NCBI GenBank assembly: GCA_030737875.1
Contig: CM060922.1
Span: 316,921,456 to 316,985,455, forward strand
DNA length: 64,000 bases
Origin: Allium sativum
Lineage: Eukaryota > Streptophyta > Magnoliopsida > Asparagales > Amaryllidaceae
Direction of reading: 5' to 3'
Under the pieces are notes generated by a model that was not told the origin of the DNA, did not search any database, and worked only from the letters and a program-made list of their open reading frames with translations. Positions 24,651-37,765 of this stretch are shown in pieces. The first letter of the stretch is position 1, and each line of letters begins with the position of its first letter. The translations under genes and the position numbers were made by a program.

Positions 24651-27600
24651 CATCATTAAAATATAACTGAATTATTGAAATCATTAAAATTTAGCAGTTC
24701 ACATATGACATATAATAGAATTCAATAAGTTATAAATTATTTCGTCAAGTATTTGTATTATTAAAATCCAACACCTTTGAATTATTGAAACTTGAGAGTA
24801 TATGTTTATGTGATATAAGTTTTGTTCGATTCTATTTAACGTAGTTCATAAAGTTCAAGCCAGCCAACAATGCATGCTAGAGTAACATAAAAAACGTAGA
24901 ACTAAAAGAAATGCAAGAAAGATTACCCATAACTCAAATAATAGAAACACTACTTCAAATTATAATGCAGTAAAAAGAATTACAATTCATAATTCAACCA
25001 AGATAAACAAGGCAATAACTGAAATCCCAGACCTGCTTAAGATGACTTCAGTGACCCACTTCATCAGCTAAAGCTTCCTAGCCACAACACTCGCACCTGC
25101 CTTTCCAGATTTACTCAACGGCCGACCATGATCTAGCCTTCAAAATCCATAGCAATAAAAAAAATCATAAACTATTTTTATTGGTCCATCCGTCAAATGC
25201 ATACTATTAGATTTCATACATTTGTTGAATCGGTTGGGAGCGGCGCTCTCGGACATGTAATGCATATGTTAGTAGAGGATACTAAAGGAGTTAGTCATTC
25301 TGCATATGATCAATCTTTTGCTCCAGGATGTGTTATTGCAAAAAAATATAAATACAATCCTAGTCGAGGAAAGCAATGTAGATGTTAGTGGAGGAGCATT
25401 ATCGGTTGATGGACTAACTTTTGGAAAAGACATTAAGTCTGAGATCATGGGTTGATTATTTTTAACCAACTATTAGAGAGTGCTGGTACTAGTGGTCAAA
25501 TTTTTAAGTATGGTCCATAGATGGTAAAAGTGTTAGAGTTGGATGTTGTGAAAAGGATGTAACACTAACGTCAAAAGCTTATCGATGTAAACAATAGTCA
25601 TTCCTACATAGAAGTACTTTTGTAAAAGATTATTTTGATCAGCCAAAGGAGATATAACATGTTCCAAGGACAAGAATTTAGAGCTCTTCTATGTAGTTTT
25701 AGGAGGTCTTGACAATTTAGGGTCATGACAAGAGCCAGGGTCATATTAAATCCCTCTTATAAGATGGGATAATGCAATTATCTCAGATTGCATGTCTTTG
25801 GGAAGCACATAAAATTCTGCCGGGAGGTCGCCATTCAGTTTCTTGCACGCTGCTATGGAGTCCGGGTTCCTAGTTTTGGAACGCTGCAAGCAAAAGGTCA
25901 ATTAATTATTACTCGTATCATAATAATTTATCAGACCAAATCCCATCACGCAATAATTTATTGAAGTTTTTGTCTGTTCAACATGAAAAAAATTAGAAGG
26001 GCAGGTGCAGATGATTTTTGATAGTCTGGACTCCGGAAAAAACAAGAGAAAGCCACCAATTAGCAAATACGATTAATTTCAGTTTTATTATCAATATATT
26101 CTGCTGCTTTAATCATCCAAATGTAGACCACATTTGTGCACACTCCTGCTGCTTATTGAAGCAATTAAGTGAATGTAATGTTCAAATTTGCTTCTTCCAC
26201 TATAAATTGTAATGTCTAAAATTTTCTCACCTAATTTCAACTGTTCTTAACTAACTATTCTGCATCACTTCCAACGTATTCCACTGCATCTGGAACACCC
26301 AAAAGCATTCATTTGATTAAAACTCCAAGTTGTCGATCTTATTCACTGAGGTTTCACCTAAGTTTCTAACACTTAGAAAAGAAGAAACTAAGACAGAAAC
26401 AATTGTATGAACTGCAGAAAATTTTCAACTTCTAGAAAAATATATTGTAACAAAGAAAGAATAAGAATGATACTATTCGGAAAAAGATCAATATATGCTA
26501 GATAGGAGAAGCTGAGAAATAAGGCTAGAGCAAGATGAAATGTCACTGTTATCACTGCTGTTCCCAACGGCGGATGGTAGAATTTTCTTGTCAGGTACTC
26601 AACATATTTTTTTCATAAACACTGATATATATAATATTCATACATAAATTAAATTTTCATAACATCGGTTCAACAGCACTAGAAACAAACTATACACTAA
26701 TATCCAATTAATCAAATGTCAAATAAATACAACTACGCCTGATTTATTACATCTTACCCAACATGTAACCATACTCTCATCCAAAAACAACCACTTTCAA
26801 CTCTCACATTCTCCATAAACCCACCTGTAGTCTCCGAAATATCAATACTGTTGCTCCAACCATTGACCAATTTAATCAGTATACCTCAAGAACTCTGAAA
26901 ATTATAAATTGGACTATTATAATTTTTTCGCTAATGTATACAAAATAATAAATTTAAAGCGACATAAATCCCAGTGGACAAAAATTTTATATTGAAAAGG
27001 TGCACAGGTACATATATATAGGAATAGGACAAATTTTCTATTTAGACTAATTCTTATAACTATTACCAAAAATAAACTACTTTCAAACCCATTTGCAAAT
27101 ATATAGTAATTTTAAATAAGCAGACCATACTGGATTTTCTTTATATATAACATATGTTCAAATGATTGCATTGTTATATACAGTTTTGAATGTGACACAA
27201 TTTTTTGTAAATTGTAATAAAAGGAGTTCTAAATTGAATATTTGTCCATATAAATTCAATGAATACAAGAACAAGAAAACTATATATGCTACACAGAACC
27301 AAATAAAGAAAATAGCAAGACAAACTTAATACGAGTTTCCAAGATTATAAACTTACGAGGACTCTTTCCATGAGCCCAATAGCTGAATACCATATGTTAT
27401 CCAAATATAAATACAGTGCTAAATTTTATTTTATAATCTTAAGTAACAATTAAAATTTTCTTTTCAATCCATCCAATTAAATAAATAGACAGTATGGAAT
27501 ATATCTAATTAATTTCATTTTATTTTAATATAGATGCCAGTGTCTTATTTGTGTAATAGTTATATTTTGTTCTTCGATCATATTTTTTGTCAGATTCCAT

Positions 27601-28150
27601 ATATACCTCGTTGGACGAGCTTTCAAACAAGATAAGTACATCTTGGATGTTCAACTCAGATTAACATGTCAAGTTTAAAATACATATCAAGAATATTTCG
27701 AGGTAAGTTATATCTCCAAATTGACAATTAGAGAATTCATAATTGTTATAAATATATTCATTTGATTTGCAGAATACAATACACCAACCACTATTCTTGT
27801 CATCAGCTGAAAGCATTGAACCCCTTCTAGTTTTTGTTAGAACGAGACGGAGAGCTCATTATGTAGTGACTGTAAGAATTCTTCTCATTGTACATCAAAA
27901 ATCAAAAGAAAAATAGTAAATATTTTATCAGGGTTCACTTGGATAAATATGAAATTTATGTTAATAAAAAGTAACTGGATTGAATAAATGTTTAAGCCCA
28001 AACTAAACCTTAGTCCAGTTGCTTCATCCAAAAAATAATAATCTTACTCCAGAACATTAGTTTAGTTATTATGCTTTTCATTTTACGCTATTCTTTTTCA
28101 AAGTTAGCCTCCTAGTATCCTCGCTATTTTCAAAATGAAACTATAGTAGA
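24651..28150. other. CACTA interior, mostly unassigned
   Basis: AT-rich with short frames. One exon-like piece (about 25760-25883, minus) is listed separately. Possible AG acceptors precede short open stretches on the plus strand (27772-27872), but I recognise nothing in them. Confidence 0.4.
25760..25883 (-). pseudogene. Unrecognised exon-like segment in the CACTA
   Basis: After a TTGCAG acceptor-like site at 25884-25889, the minus strand is open for about 40 codons of balanced composition (RSKTRNPDSIAACKKLNG, then DLPAEFYVLPKDMQSEI). It is GC-richer than its surroundings and lies on the same strand as the ABCG exons, so it may be another captured exon. I do not recognise the family. Confidence 0.3.
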
Positions 28151-28161
28151 GAGATAAAATG

Positions 28162-28271
28162 GCCTACTGGTTGGCCCGACAGCTAGGTAGTTTAGACTAC
28201 AAGGTCATGAGTCCTAGGAAGTTCAGTCCCAGAGATCGACACTTGAAACCATTTTCGAAAAGACAAAAAGT
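28162..28271 (+). mobile_element. Short tRNA-like SINE inside the CACTA
   Basis: TGGCCTACTGG at 28160-28170 fits the tRNA box A consensus, and GGTCATGAGTCC / AAGTTCAGTCCC (28203-28230) resembles box B in plant SINEs. A 10-bp direct repeat AGATAAAATG flanks it at 28152-28161 and 28272-28281, as expected of target-primed insertion. It is only 110 bp and lacks a long tail, so it is short or degraded. Box A partly overlaps the left repeat, which leaves the exact start uncertain. Confidence 0.55.
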
Positions 28272-30299
28272 AGATAAAATGAGGAAAAAAAAATACGTAT
28301 GGAAGGAAACAATGAAGTGAAGGAGAATGGGTGGTGGATTACACAATTTGTGAGTATTAAACAAGCTGAATTAAATGTATATGATTCTTTTATTATAGTT
28401 TCTCATACAAACCACAAACAAGTACATATTATTATTTTATGCAATACTCTATTGAAATTTCCATTTTAATAACTATGTTAGTCATATTAAAGAATTTGAA
28501 GAAAGTGAATCTTGAAATCATCATCAACTTTCCATATTTGACATGAAGGGATAGCTATCATATTAACTATCGCCTATTTTGACATACAGTGATATTTAAC
28601 ATCTCCACTACTACCTTTCTTTTGACATATTCCTCTTAATTGATATCGAGCATACTTTGTTATATCCAAGATTGGATAGATGCCTCAAACAAATGTGTTA
28701 CTCCTTTTTAAAAATTACTTCTTGACATGTTAAACATTGTTTGTTTTAGAATGTTCTAGTATAAAATACGTTCACATAAAATGTTTTCTAACTGGAACAT
28801 TAGATGGTTTTTATGTGATCATATTATCGTACTGCCTTGAATTGGTATGCTACCAACTAGCAAGGCAATCGATTTAAAATTGCACAGCAGGACAATCAAA
28901 ATTATTTCTAGATATTGTGTATAGACATGTTTTCTTGAACAAGATTGCTATTAAAAATTTTACGCTTATTTCATGATTTTATTATGTCCAGTAAATGCTT
29001 TTTTTGTGTGTGACAATTTTGTGTAATTATTTCTTGAAGCAGCTGAACAATTCAAATCCAGAGATATGCTATTACAAACTAATAGCATCTAAATTAGTAA
29101 ATAATAGCATTTGAAATCCATGCATTGTCAAGAATACTATTATAACAGAGTAATAACATTTCAAGCCGACAATTAGTCGTGGGCGTATGTATGGGTGGTT
29201 GGAATATTTGCATCAAAGTTACTAAACAAAACTGAATAATCAAATGATAAGTAGGAATGTAATGATCTTCACAGTAAATATTCATTCATGATAAAATAAA
29301 AGAGAGAGTAGAGGAAAAGAACAATAAAAGTTAACGAGAAAACAGGGTCTTCCCCCATAAGACGGGAACCTAATAATTGTGTCTATACATGATGTACCTA
29401 CATCTCAGAATTCATCAATCCTTGCAAAGTAGCATAACGGCAGTATTTAATGAAAATATGTATTCCAAATTTGGGAATAGAGGACTGATAACAATAACAT
29501 ATCCACCAATTGACATTTTAGTCATTCTATATCCCACATTAACAAAAACAAAACTACGACACTAATGTCTCTTCAACTCTACCATTCTTTTCCCCATGTA
29601 TTTCTTCTCCACCATCTCAACTGTTCCACAACCAAGGTAGCAATAGTACTAGATAACTGAAGTTGCAAACTTCAAACATCAATTTAGGTTTTGTAATTTC
29701 AAACCCTCTAAACTGCCAACTTGAATGATCAACATACCCAGCGTTATGAACTTCAGTTAAATACTCATGTATTACCCTACTGCCAATCTCGTTTTCTACT
29801 ATACCAATTCATGTTTTTTTAACCATTTAGGAATTCTTCCATTTCACCGTGAACAGTACCATGCATCACCAGCAATTCAGTCAAAAAGCTAAGGACGTTT
29901 TTTTTCAAAATTTATTTTCTCCAAAAGTTGCATTAAAATGTGCTCTTTACTAGAACTTATGAACTAGTGTTAGACTATGTTTGCATACAATATTACTGTC
30001 TAAATTAATAAACAAAGAATTTATGATAAACAACCTTTAATTTCAATTCATAAGAGATAATGATGAAAATGACTTATCAACAAATACAAAAGAAGAAAAT
30101 TATGAACTCACAATTATTCTTCGGATTTTCATCCTGAAACTGCTTGGGCAAGGCATATACTTCGAATTATTTACTTGATGTCTCAGCCTTGGTATCCTTG
30201 TAAAAATATCATCTTTCGAAAGAATCCATGGAACACTGAAGCCAGCACATCAGAAAACGACAGTTCTAGAAGAATAGTGTTCATTGGTTTCAAATTAGA

Positions 30300-30445
30300 G
30301 TGACATGGCTATAATTGGGTGTAACTGCCCTGAAATAAGGGTTCTACTAGGTCGATGAATTAGGGCTTCACCAAATCTTAGAGGGGGAGAAAGAGTGACG
30401 GAGGGGGAAATGAAATGAAATTTCTAATGGTGGAACGGGCATGGA
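30300..30445 (-). promoter_or_regulatory. 5'UTR-like leader near the CACTA right end
   Basis: On the minus strand this reads as a CT-rich leader (TTTCCCCCTCCGTCACTC) followed by GCCCTAATTCATCGACC, the style of plant 5' untranslated regions. It points toward the ABCG exons on the same strand about 6 kb away. It may be a captured promoter/leader or the element's own gene start. No start codon with a long frame follows. Confidence 0.35.
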
Positions 30446-31204
30446 AAAAAATGAAACAAAGAAGAGAGAACGAGGATCGAAGGGCACAATAATATGAAAA
30501 TAGGCGGAGTAGCCGAAATTAGACTTAAATGCCGCCTAAACCAAAAAAATTGCCGCCCAAATGAAGACAAGTGTCACGATTCTCTAACTGCTGTAGCGTT
30601 TATGTATATTTTCATTTGACGTAGCTGCCGGATGGCTGCAATTAGGATGGAAACGCAGCTAAATAATGTAACCAATTTCATCTTTTCTTGTAGTGATTTT
30701 ATTATTATTTTATACTTACATCTAAAATGAAACTTTTCATTATAATTTTCTCAAAATATTATTTTATTTCATAAAAACACTCGTTCTATCTAACGCAAAA
30801 TGTACATTTTTTACATCCATCATTAATTACAAACTACGTCTTTACCATCTTAATTTAAAATTTCACATCAACTTAAATATAGTTAAATTCAATTTATTAA
30901 ATTTTACCACATATTCAAATTAACCAAAAAAAACAAAAATTCATAGTAATTCAAACAAACATACAAAATGAATCTGTACAAAAAATTTATAAATTTCAAA
31001 TTTAACAATTATTTTCATGCTATTAATCAACTTATGAAAATTACATTGTAAATGAATCAAATCATAAATTTAATTTCTAACAAATTTTATTAAAAAAGTA
31101 TTTAATTTAATATTTTTGAATGGTTAAAAATATGGGTCGTTACAGTAAATTGAAATTCTAGGTAAATATATATTTCATAATCGATGCAAACAAAATATAT
31201 TTAG

Positions 31205-31820
31205 GAGTTACCTTTTTGGAAAGTTCCTTTACTGACGTGATGCACGCTGAAAAAAATGCTTGTAATGTACTGAATGTTAAGAGTAAATCTAAGAGACGAT
31301 CTGAATCCAAGACATGATATAGAAAAATTATGCAAATGTTTTGAGCTTTGTATGAAGCTTAAGGATTAAAAACCAGAAGCTTGCTAAGAGATAGATAACA
31401 AGCAAGTAAAATTCATGTTAAAGTGCATGGTATGACTAAGATGTCCTAATAGGATTTCTTCCAGTCTTTATATATGTATTGACTTTAAAATAATAAAATA
31501 AATTGGATGGGAAGTTGCAAATTGTTATTTCATGGTGGAAAATTTGTTTCCCTTGGTTTTTAGATAATCGTTGCCTAAAAATGTATGGAGTTTTATAATA
31601 GAACTAAGTATGTTTTATAAATAAATTTGCTCGACTACGTTAAAAGTCAAGCGTATGCGTAAACTTGAAGAGGATGTTCCTGTATGCTATGCAGACATTA
31701 GAATATATTCACTAGGATTCTTTAATTTTATTGAGGATTTATAGGTTCATCCTCTATATGAAGCACTTCTTTAAGGTCATGCGCAGTATAAATGGATGTG
31801 CCCACTTGAGAAGCAACATT
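31205..31820 (+). pseudogene. Decayed CACTA TNP2-type transposase, C-terminal half
   Basis: Two anchors match the CACTA transposase family. DVMHAEKNACNVLNVKSKSK (about 31234-31293) matches the usual DVMHIEKNVCD...NIKGKSK stretch. QYKWMCPLEK (31783-31812) matches the QYRWMYPFER stretch about 180-200 residues later, and spacing and strand agree. The region between has many stops and frameshifts. The catalytic N-terminal half is missing; the region is cut at 31144 by unit C. It is a dead remnant older than its neighbours. Confidence 0.65.
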
Positions 31821-32029
31821 AATTATCCATAGCATTAATTTTAGTTTAAAATTCAAATTTATTAAATAAATCTAAATTGACTAATTTTGTAACAAGTACT
31901 TAAATCATTTGAAGAAAAAAGATAAGCCAAATGCATGAGTTGAAGGTTAAATTCGGAAATCATATCTTGAAGAAGATGCTTCATTTTTCTCTTCAATTAT
32001 TTCAATGACCATGTGAACTAATCATTGTA

Positions 32030-34560
32030 AGTGTACATACTGATGAAGAGGTTGAACAAGATTCTTCTCAAACAATGTTACATACTGTTAGCGAATTATT
32101 TGAAAATTTGTATAGATGTAGATTAGATGAGAGAGATTATCATATAGCACACATAAATTTTAATTATATTGAAGTTGCATCATTTGTTAAGTAATCTTAA
32201 ATAATAACTCTAGATGCTCAAAACCAAGGAGCATTGTATTAAAAAAATTAACATATAATAACAGTGTATTTGTAAAAGGTTGCGATGATTGAGATGAGCA
32301 TATAAAAGATTTTTGCAGCGTATTAACACTAATTTCAAAATCGATATACTTTATATATCTTGCACAATTTTTTTGATTCAAAAGCAATTAGTTTAGCAAT
32401 GTTCTTGGTTTTGGAATCAACTTGAACAAAAATTATAAGCTTACTGAAATAAAGCATGGTCCACACTAATAAAAGAATGATGCTTTATATTAGCCAAGAA
32501 AGCATTACAAGCTTATTTTACTCCATATCCATCCCTAAAAAGAGATAAAGTAGATTGATTGGTTATTTTTAAAATAAATAAAGATTTACTTTGATGGAAA
32601 TAATATTTCGGACGAAGCATCTTATCAAGAAGATCTTGAACCAAATCATGGAATAATAATAACTGATGATCATACTGATTTGGAAACTTTGAACAGTGAA
32701 TCAAATATTCTAATAAAAGCGTTTAAGGGTACAAATTGAAACGATGCAGAGTACATGATTGAGTCTAAATTGGAAAACGGCGAAGATAGATTATTAACTA
32801 CTACTAATGTAATGTATACATATGATGGATATGTATATCTCTTACTGTATATTTATATTTCAAGATTTCGCTAATATTAAAGAAGATGACTATGTTGTGA
32901 GCTATCAGTTAATCTATTTCATTAATTCTATGTATTTTGAGATATTGTTCCATTTTGTAGTTTTAGTGGAAGTTTCATGTGAATATTATTCACACTTTTT
33001 CTAATAATAAAATAATATGTTTTTCCATTATATAGAATGATATGTTTGTGATAGATATAATTCTTACAAAAGACTTTCCAGATCTTATTCTTCTGCTTCT
33101 TCTACTGTCGGTGAGAGTTCCAGTAGCTCTGTTCAATACACGTAATGGCAACTACGACTTCGAAGATCGGAGGGAAAGTATCGGATCTACTACAATATCA
33201 CTAATATCTAGTGCATGCATATTATATAAAATTTATTAGATGTCTATAACAAAATTAGTACATAGGATTTGAGATGGATCCTTTTGATTTTATCCTAGTT
33301 GTGTATAGAAAGGCATATATGAGTCGAATATCTGATTGTTGAATAAAGTGGGATGATATCCCACCATATATTAAGGATGTTATATTTGCTTACCTAATGA
33401 TAAGTATAAATTTATAATTCGTTTGAATATGGCATATTTAGTATATGAAATATATATAATTCATTTTAATTTCAATGTGCAGACTAAAGTAGTTATAGAA
33501 GGGGAAGGCAACAGCTGTCCAAGAATCAATAGAACAAGAAGGTAAAGAAAAACTACAGGGACACTCTTTCAGGCATAAAACAAAAAAAATTGAAAAATGC
33601 AATTGGTGAGTACTAGTGTTTAAGCGAAATTAGGAACACTGAGAAACTCCCATCGTGAATGTAAATTTTCTAGCTTATATTTTTATTATAATTTGTTTAA
33701 AGTTTGCATAATTTTATTAAGTCAGTAAATCATGCATTTAAATTTACAGAAAATTATCGACCAAAACTCAGCGAACAAGAATAAAAATCCTGTTATACGT
33801 CGCGATAGATCGAAACTCTTCTAATAATATGAGAAGAAAATGGTAAGTTTATAAATTACGGTTGTAAAATACTTATAACATTATTTAATTATATGCATGC
33901 ATTGTTTAATCGTATATATTTTCAAATGAATGCGAAGGATCGTAAGTCTATAAAACTGGGTCTTCACTCACATGCACATCATCGAGCACGCTATGATTTG
34001 GTATCATTTAATTCTGACCCCATATTAAGACCTAACATGGTAAACATGCTCTATTTGTTTCCTTTTTTCTATATTGCATTAATTATGAATTGGATATTTA
34101 ATTTGTTAAAATACTATTTTGAATTGTAGGAAAAGTCTAATATGGTGCGAGCTCAAGAATTAAAGACAACTGGCTAGGAAGTGTTGAGCTATTTTCTGAG
34201 TTGCGACAGATACGCTGACGTGGAGCACACATAATAGTTATTGTAATTATATTGTAATGTTTATAGAGTTCAATTACTTCATAAACTAGTTTATGAATTT
34301 TATTTAATATTACATACAAAATATAACTAACTATTAACTAATTTACATGCAAGGTGTTCCTCGGATGATTTTAGAAAATCACAACTGGAGGAGGAAATAG
34401 CACAGTTGAGAGCTTAAATAGTAGAACTGAATGATTGGTTGAGGAGTGGATTGATTATGCTGCTAGATGAGTCGATTGCGGCATACATGGCAGAGCACGT
34501 GATATTTGCTTCGTATGGCCGAGAATTGATGACGAGTATGTATGGTTGTGTTTTTAATGG
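32030..34560 (+). pseudogene. Remnant of a second CACTA gene (plant transposase, Ptta/En/Spm type)
   Basis: Scattered pieces resemble the DNA-binding protein usually encoded downstream of TNP2. KWDDIPPYIKD (33347-33379) fits the WRxxPxxxKDxIW motif. SANKNKNPVIRRDRSKLF (about 33766-33819) fits the NKxNR...GxKSF motif. SQLEEEIAQLRA (34378-34413) is a short coiled-coil near the end, as in the family. All are separated by stops. Part of 32030-32190 could be the end of TNP2. Order and strand support one old CACTA element; each match alone is weak. Confidence 0.4.
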
Positions 34561-34599
34561 ATGTTTGATTGATCTAGATTATCACATATTTAACATATG

Positions 34600-34858
34600 A
34601 TGATGGATTTTATAGATGTTTGATGGTTGTTTTGTTTGTGATGTTTGATATTTGATGGTTAAACATGATTTTTACTGTGGATGTTCGTAGGAAATGAGAA
34701 TTTGTAGGTATGGTTGTGTTATTTGATGAAATTTTGATTAAATATGGTGGTTATGATATGAACTCGGTTATATATGATATTTATGACAATGTGATGTATG
34801 AGATGCTCATACTTACGAAATAGAGTTTATATATATTGTATATGATGCGGACGGATAA

Positions 34859-34898
<40 letters not shown>

Positions 34899-35215
34899 TG
34901 TAGTGTGCGTAGGAGGGGAGAAGGTAGGAAGGGTATGATAGTTGAAACAGTAGCTGATATAGAAAGCAAAATTTTCAGGTTACTGAGGCTAGCGACGGCT
35001 TATAGGTGATAGGTTACCAATAACTCACAACACACCAGCGACACATAGTTGACATACAATATCATGATACATGTCCATCGGCTATGTCGTCTAACATTTA
35101 TTTGGATCTCTCCAACTGTCGCAAAGTCATTGCTGATGTCATTGATTTTTTTCTTTGATTGATGATATAAGAAGCAACAACTAACAATGACCTCAAATGG
35201 CAAATAGCCATCGTT
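34600..35215. other. AT-rich tail with (TA)n and possible CACTA subterminal region
   Basis: A (TA)n run lies at 34862-34895. From about 34989 several CGAC/GTCG-containing pieces (GCTAGCGACGGC, CAGCGACAC, ATGTCGTC, CTGTCGC) suggest the subterminal repeats of the decayed CACTA to the left. No terminal CACTA tip was found. No gene is visible. Confidence 0.3.
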
Positions 35216-35224
35216 AAACAATTT

Positions 35225-35383
35225 GAGTTCGAGTTTGTTCACACTATTTTGGATAGTGTGAACAAAACATCGGCTGGGATTGGTGGAAATCAGAGGGGCT
35301 CATATGAGTTCCGTTGATTTCCATCAATCAAAGGTGGTGTTTTGTTCACACTACCCAAAAGTAGTGTGAACAAACTCCTACTG
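35225..35383. mobile_element. Palindromic MULE-type MITE, 159 bp
   Basis: The two halves are near-perfect complements: GAGTTTGTTCACACTA at 35231-35246 pairs with TAGTGTGAACAAACTC at 35362-35377, and the arms keep pairing to the centre (CTCATATGAG, 35309-35318). Each arm also folds on itself (TTGTTCACACTA with TAGTGTGAACAA). A perfect 9-bp duplication AAACAATTT flanks it (35216-35224 and 35384-35392). Size, palindromy and 9-bp duplication fit a Mutator-type MITE. It has no coding. Confidence 0.8.
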
Positions 35384-37554
35384 AAACAATTTGGGTCTTA
35401 TAGTGAATATTTTATCCCTCACTACCATAGTCAAATCTTGTGTATTTCCACACTATTCATCATCCAATGATTCAACAAAGATTACTGAATTCTACTCCGC
35501 CCTTACATCATTGTATACCTCAGGCTAACGAGTACCTACCTGCTATATCAATCCCATCCTATGCATCATTGCATTCTAGCATGTCATTTAACAGTGAAAA
35601 GGTGTTCGATGTAGCATAACATTCCATAAATTATTTTACAAGGCAAAAAATCTAACGACCCCTATTGTAATGGTTAGATATTTAAATGTTGATCGTTAAT
35701 ATATTAAGAAATGGTTCTAAAAGTTGATTCTTTCACAAATGTCAAACTAAATCCACTTAGTTCGAATTATTCGTCACGTAGGGAGAAAGTATAAGGATCA
35801 CTATATTTCTAGATCGGGAAAATTTGGGTCAAGACCATCTCGAAATACGCATAAATTGTCGTTTTGGAGCATAATGTCAGATTTCGATGAAATTTGTACC
35901 ATCAGAATTATATCGTTGTAGTAATGCACATTGTCAAGTTTCATCACGAATATACTTGTTATTTGATCGTGTAAAAATAAAAATCATGGTTATTTTAATT
36001 GAGATTTAAATGATATCTGAAAATAAAATAATATTAAACGAAATAAAACCCATCTCCTATTCTAAACCCGGCCCATTTATTCTTTTTTCCATTCTCTACT
36101 TTATTGTTTTATTAACATTTCATGGTCGCTCCTCTTTTATTTTTCAGAAATTAGTATCCATTTATTTGAGCCACAAAAAATAACGGAACCAGGTTCTTTG
36201 AGTTTGTACTTCAATCCTCTTTACATCTATGTCAACATTAGAGAATTTGGTCGCTATTTGGATTTTACGGTCTTATGGCTATGAGTTACGGTTAAGGCAT
36301 GGAGGCACTACAGCGTCAATTAGTGACGATGCGAGTACCATCGATCATCTCTTCGCAATGTGCTTCTTCGACGTGATTTTTAGGTCTTTCGGTCCTCACT
36401 TGAGGGGTGCAACATTTTGGGCACCTTGACATTTTCCTATAGCTTATGCATTTGTTCGCATTTTGATTCAAGGGAACATAATTTTATTTTTGGTCATTGA
36501 CGAGTTTAGTTATGGTTGGAGATAGTGTTGGTGCTTCTCGATTTAGGTTTTGATGATCATTGAGGCATGTATGGAATTTGGTGCATGGGTTCGAGTGGAG
36601 AAGTGCATGGAACGTATATATGTTTTGAGAAGAAAGCTTGATAGCATTTTGGTAAATAAGTGAATCATTTAATTTATTGTGTCAGATTTCTTGCGTATAA
36701 TGTCAGATTCGGACGCCGTTTCTTCCGCAACTTCATATTGAGGAGCACTTTTGGGTTATTTCGATTGCGGCGAGTGATATTGTCTCTCACTTTGCTATAA
36801 TTGTTCGTGTAGTATAAAAACCTTGTTTCTAAACGTAAATAAATTTTAAACAGGATTTCTAACATAATAAAATTTAGTTAATAATTTTATAAATTAGTTA
36901 AAAATATGTTAAGATTAAAAATCACATTTTCTCCCATTTTGCACTATTTGCCGATATTGCCAGATTTAGGACATTTTGACACATATCCCAGTTTGATTGC
37001 TTTGGATAAATTTTATTTATCTCATTGGTAGTACCATGGAAGTTTGCATGATATTTTAGACATTTATAGAACTATTAATTGCATGGTTGCTTATTTTCAT
37101 AGTTGATTGTTACAACTTTTACTAGTGATCTAGAATTAGGATAGATTCATGTAGAAGCTTCAAGATGCTCGGAGTGACAAGAAGTAGTAGATGGATTCTT
37201 CGACAAACTAGATTTCAAGACGAAACCGGACGTTTTCACTAGACGAATATTTAACCAATTTTGGTGAAAAACATGGTTTGAGTGGTTGATGGCGATTACT
37301 GTCAAGTGATCAATATTGAATATTGTTGTTGGTAGTTTTGACCAACTTTGAAATGGATGACGACGAGGAGCTGGACAGGATGGACTATTGGATTGTAGAT
37401 TCGATGTGGTTGCTCTTCGATCGGATGTATTGGTACGAGGCCAGATGGGTGCTTCGTCAGAGACTCAGAGAGTACAGATGGATGGTGTAATCCATGGATT
37501 GAGGTAGTGACATCTTCAGGGTATGCTGCAGAATGCGACTCTTTGATTTTGAGG

Positions 37555-37765
37555 CATGAATGAGTACGAGATGAATCGATGGGATGTAGTTCATGGAGTA
37601 ACAAGGCTGCAAGATGGGCTAGTATGTTAGGCAGCTCATCGTAAGAAATGATTGCACGATGGATCGATGTTATGTAGTTCGTTGTATAAAAAGGCTGGAA
37701 GATGGATCAGAGTTATGCAGTTCGTGATGTAGCAAGGCAACAGAATCGTGGGCCATGTGATCTGC
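37555..37765. repeat. Degenerate minisatellite in LTR F
   Basis: Loose units containing ATGGATCGATG...TGTAGTTC and AAGGCTG(C/G)AAGATGG recur about every 75-90 bp (near 37577-37615, 37660-37700 and 37705-37745). Divergence is high. No coding on either strand is convincing. Confidence 0.45.

Larger units (their letters stand above)
20329..30695 (-). mobile_element. CACTA (En/Spm) element, 10.4 kb, gene-carrying
   Basis: The left end is CACTACACCAAAAAAG and the right end is the complement of CACTACAAGAAAAGATG. Both begin with the CACTA signature and are flanked by an exact 3-bp duplication ATT (20326-20328 and 30696-30698). The first 370 bp hold inverted subterminal repeats of the GTAGCGTTT/AAACGCTAC type; weaker copies occur near the right end (about 30592-30660). 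No TNP2-type transposase remains, so it is non-autonomous. It carries ABCG/PDR transporter exons on the minus strand, a minus-strand 5'UTR-like leader near the right end, a SINE and several microsatellites. The minus strand is assigned because captured exons and leader agree. Confidence 0.85.
1416..31144 (-). mobile_element. LTR-like unit C (minus strand), split by nested elements
   Basis: Read on the minus strand, the unit starts TGTAACGACCCA at 31144 and ends in the complement of TGTAACAACCCA at 1416, so the ends form an 11-of-12 inverted pair typical of LTRs. Removing solo LTR A and the CACTA leaves about 6.1 kb, made of 1416-7099, 20311-20328 and 30696-31144. A TATA box lies at a plausible place, about 680 bp from the start once nested DNA is removed. 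The last stretch on the minus strand contains AATTCGAGCAT, which also occurs just before the 3' end of element G. The flanking five bases (TCAAA and GTAAA) do not match, so there is no clean target duplication. I see no gag-pol coding. It could be a solo LTR or a rearranged end. Confidence 0.5.

Noticed and set aside
25197..25388. 63-codon plus-strand frame in the CACTA
   Set aside because: No motif recognised, and it is on the opposite strand to the captured exons.
37302..37604. 100-codon minus-strand frame in LTR F
   Set aside because: No recognised motif, and it overlaps a degenerate minisatellite.
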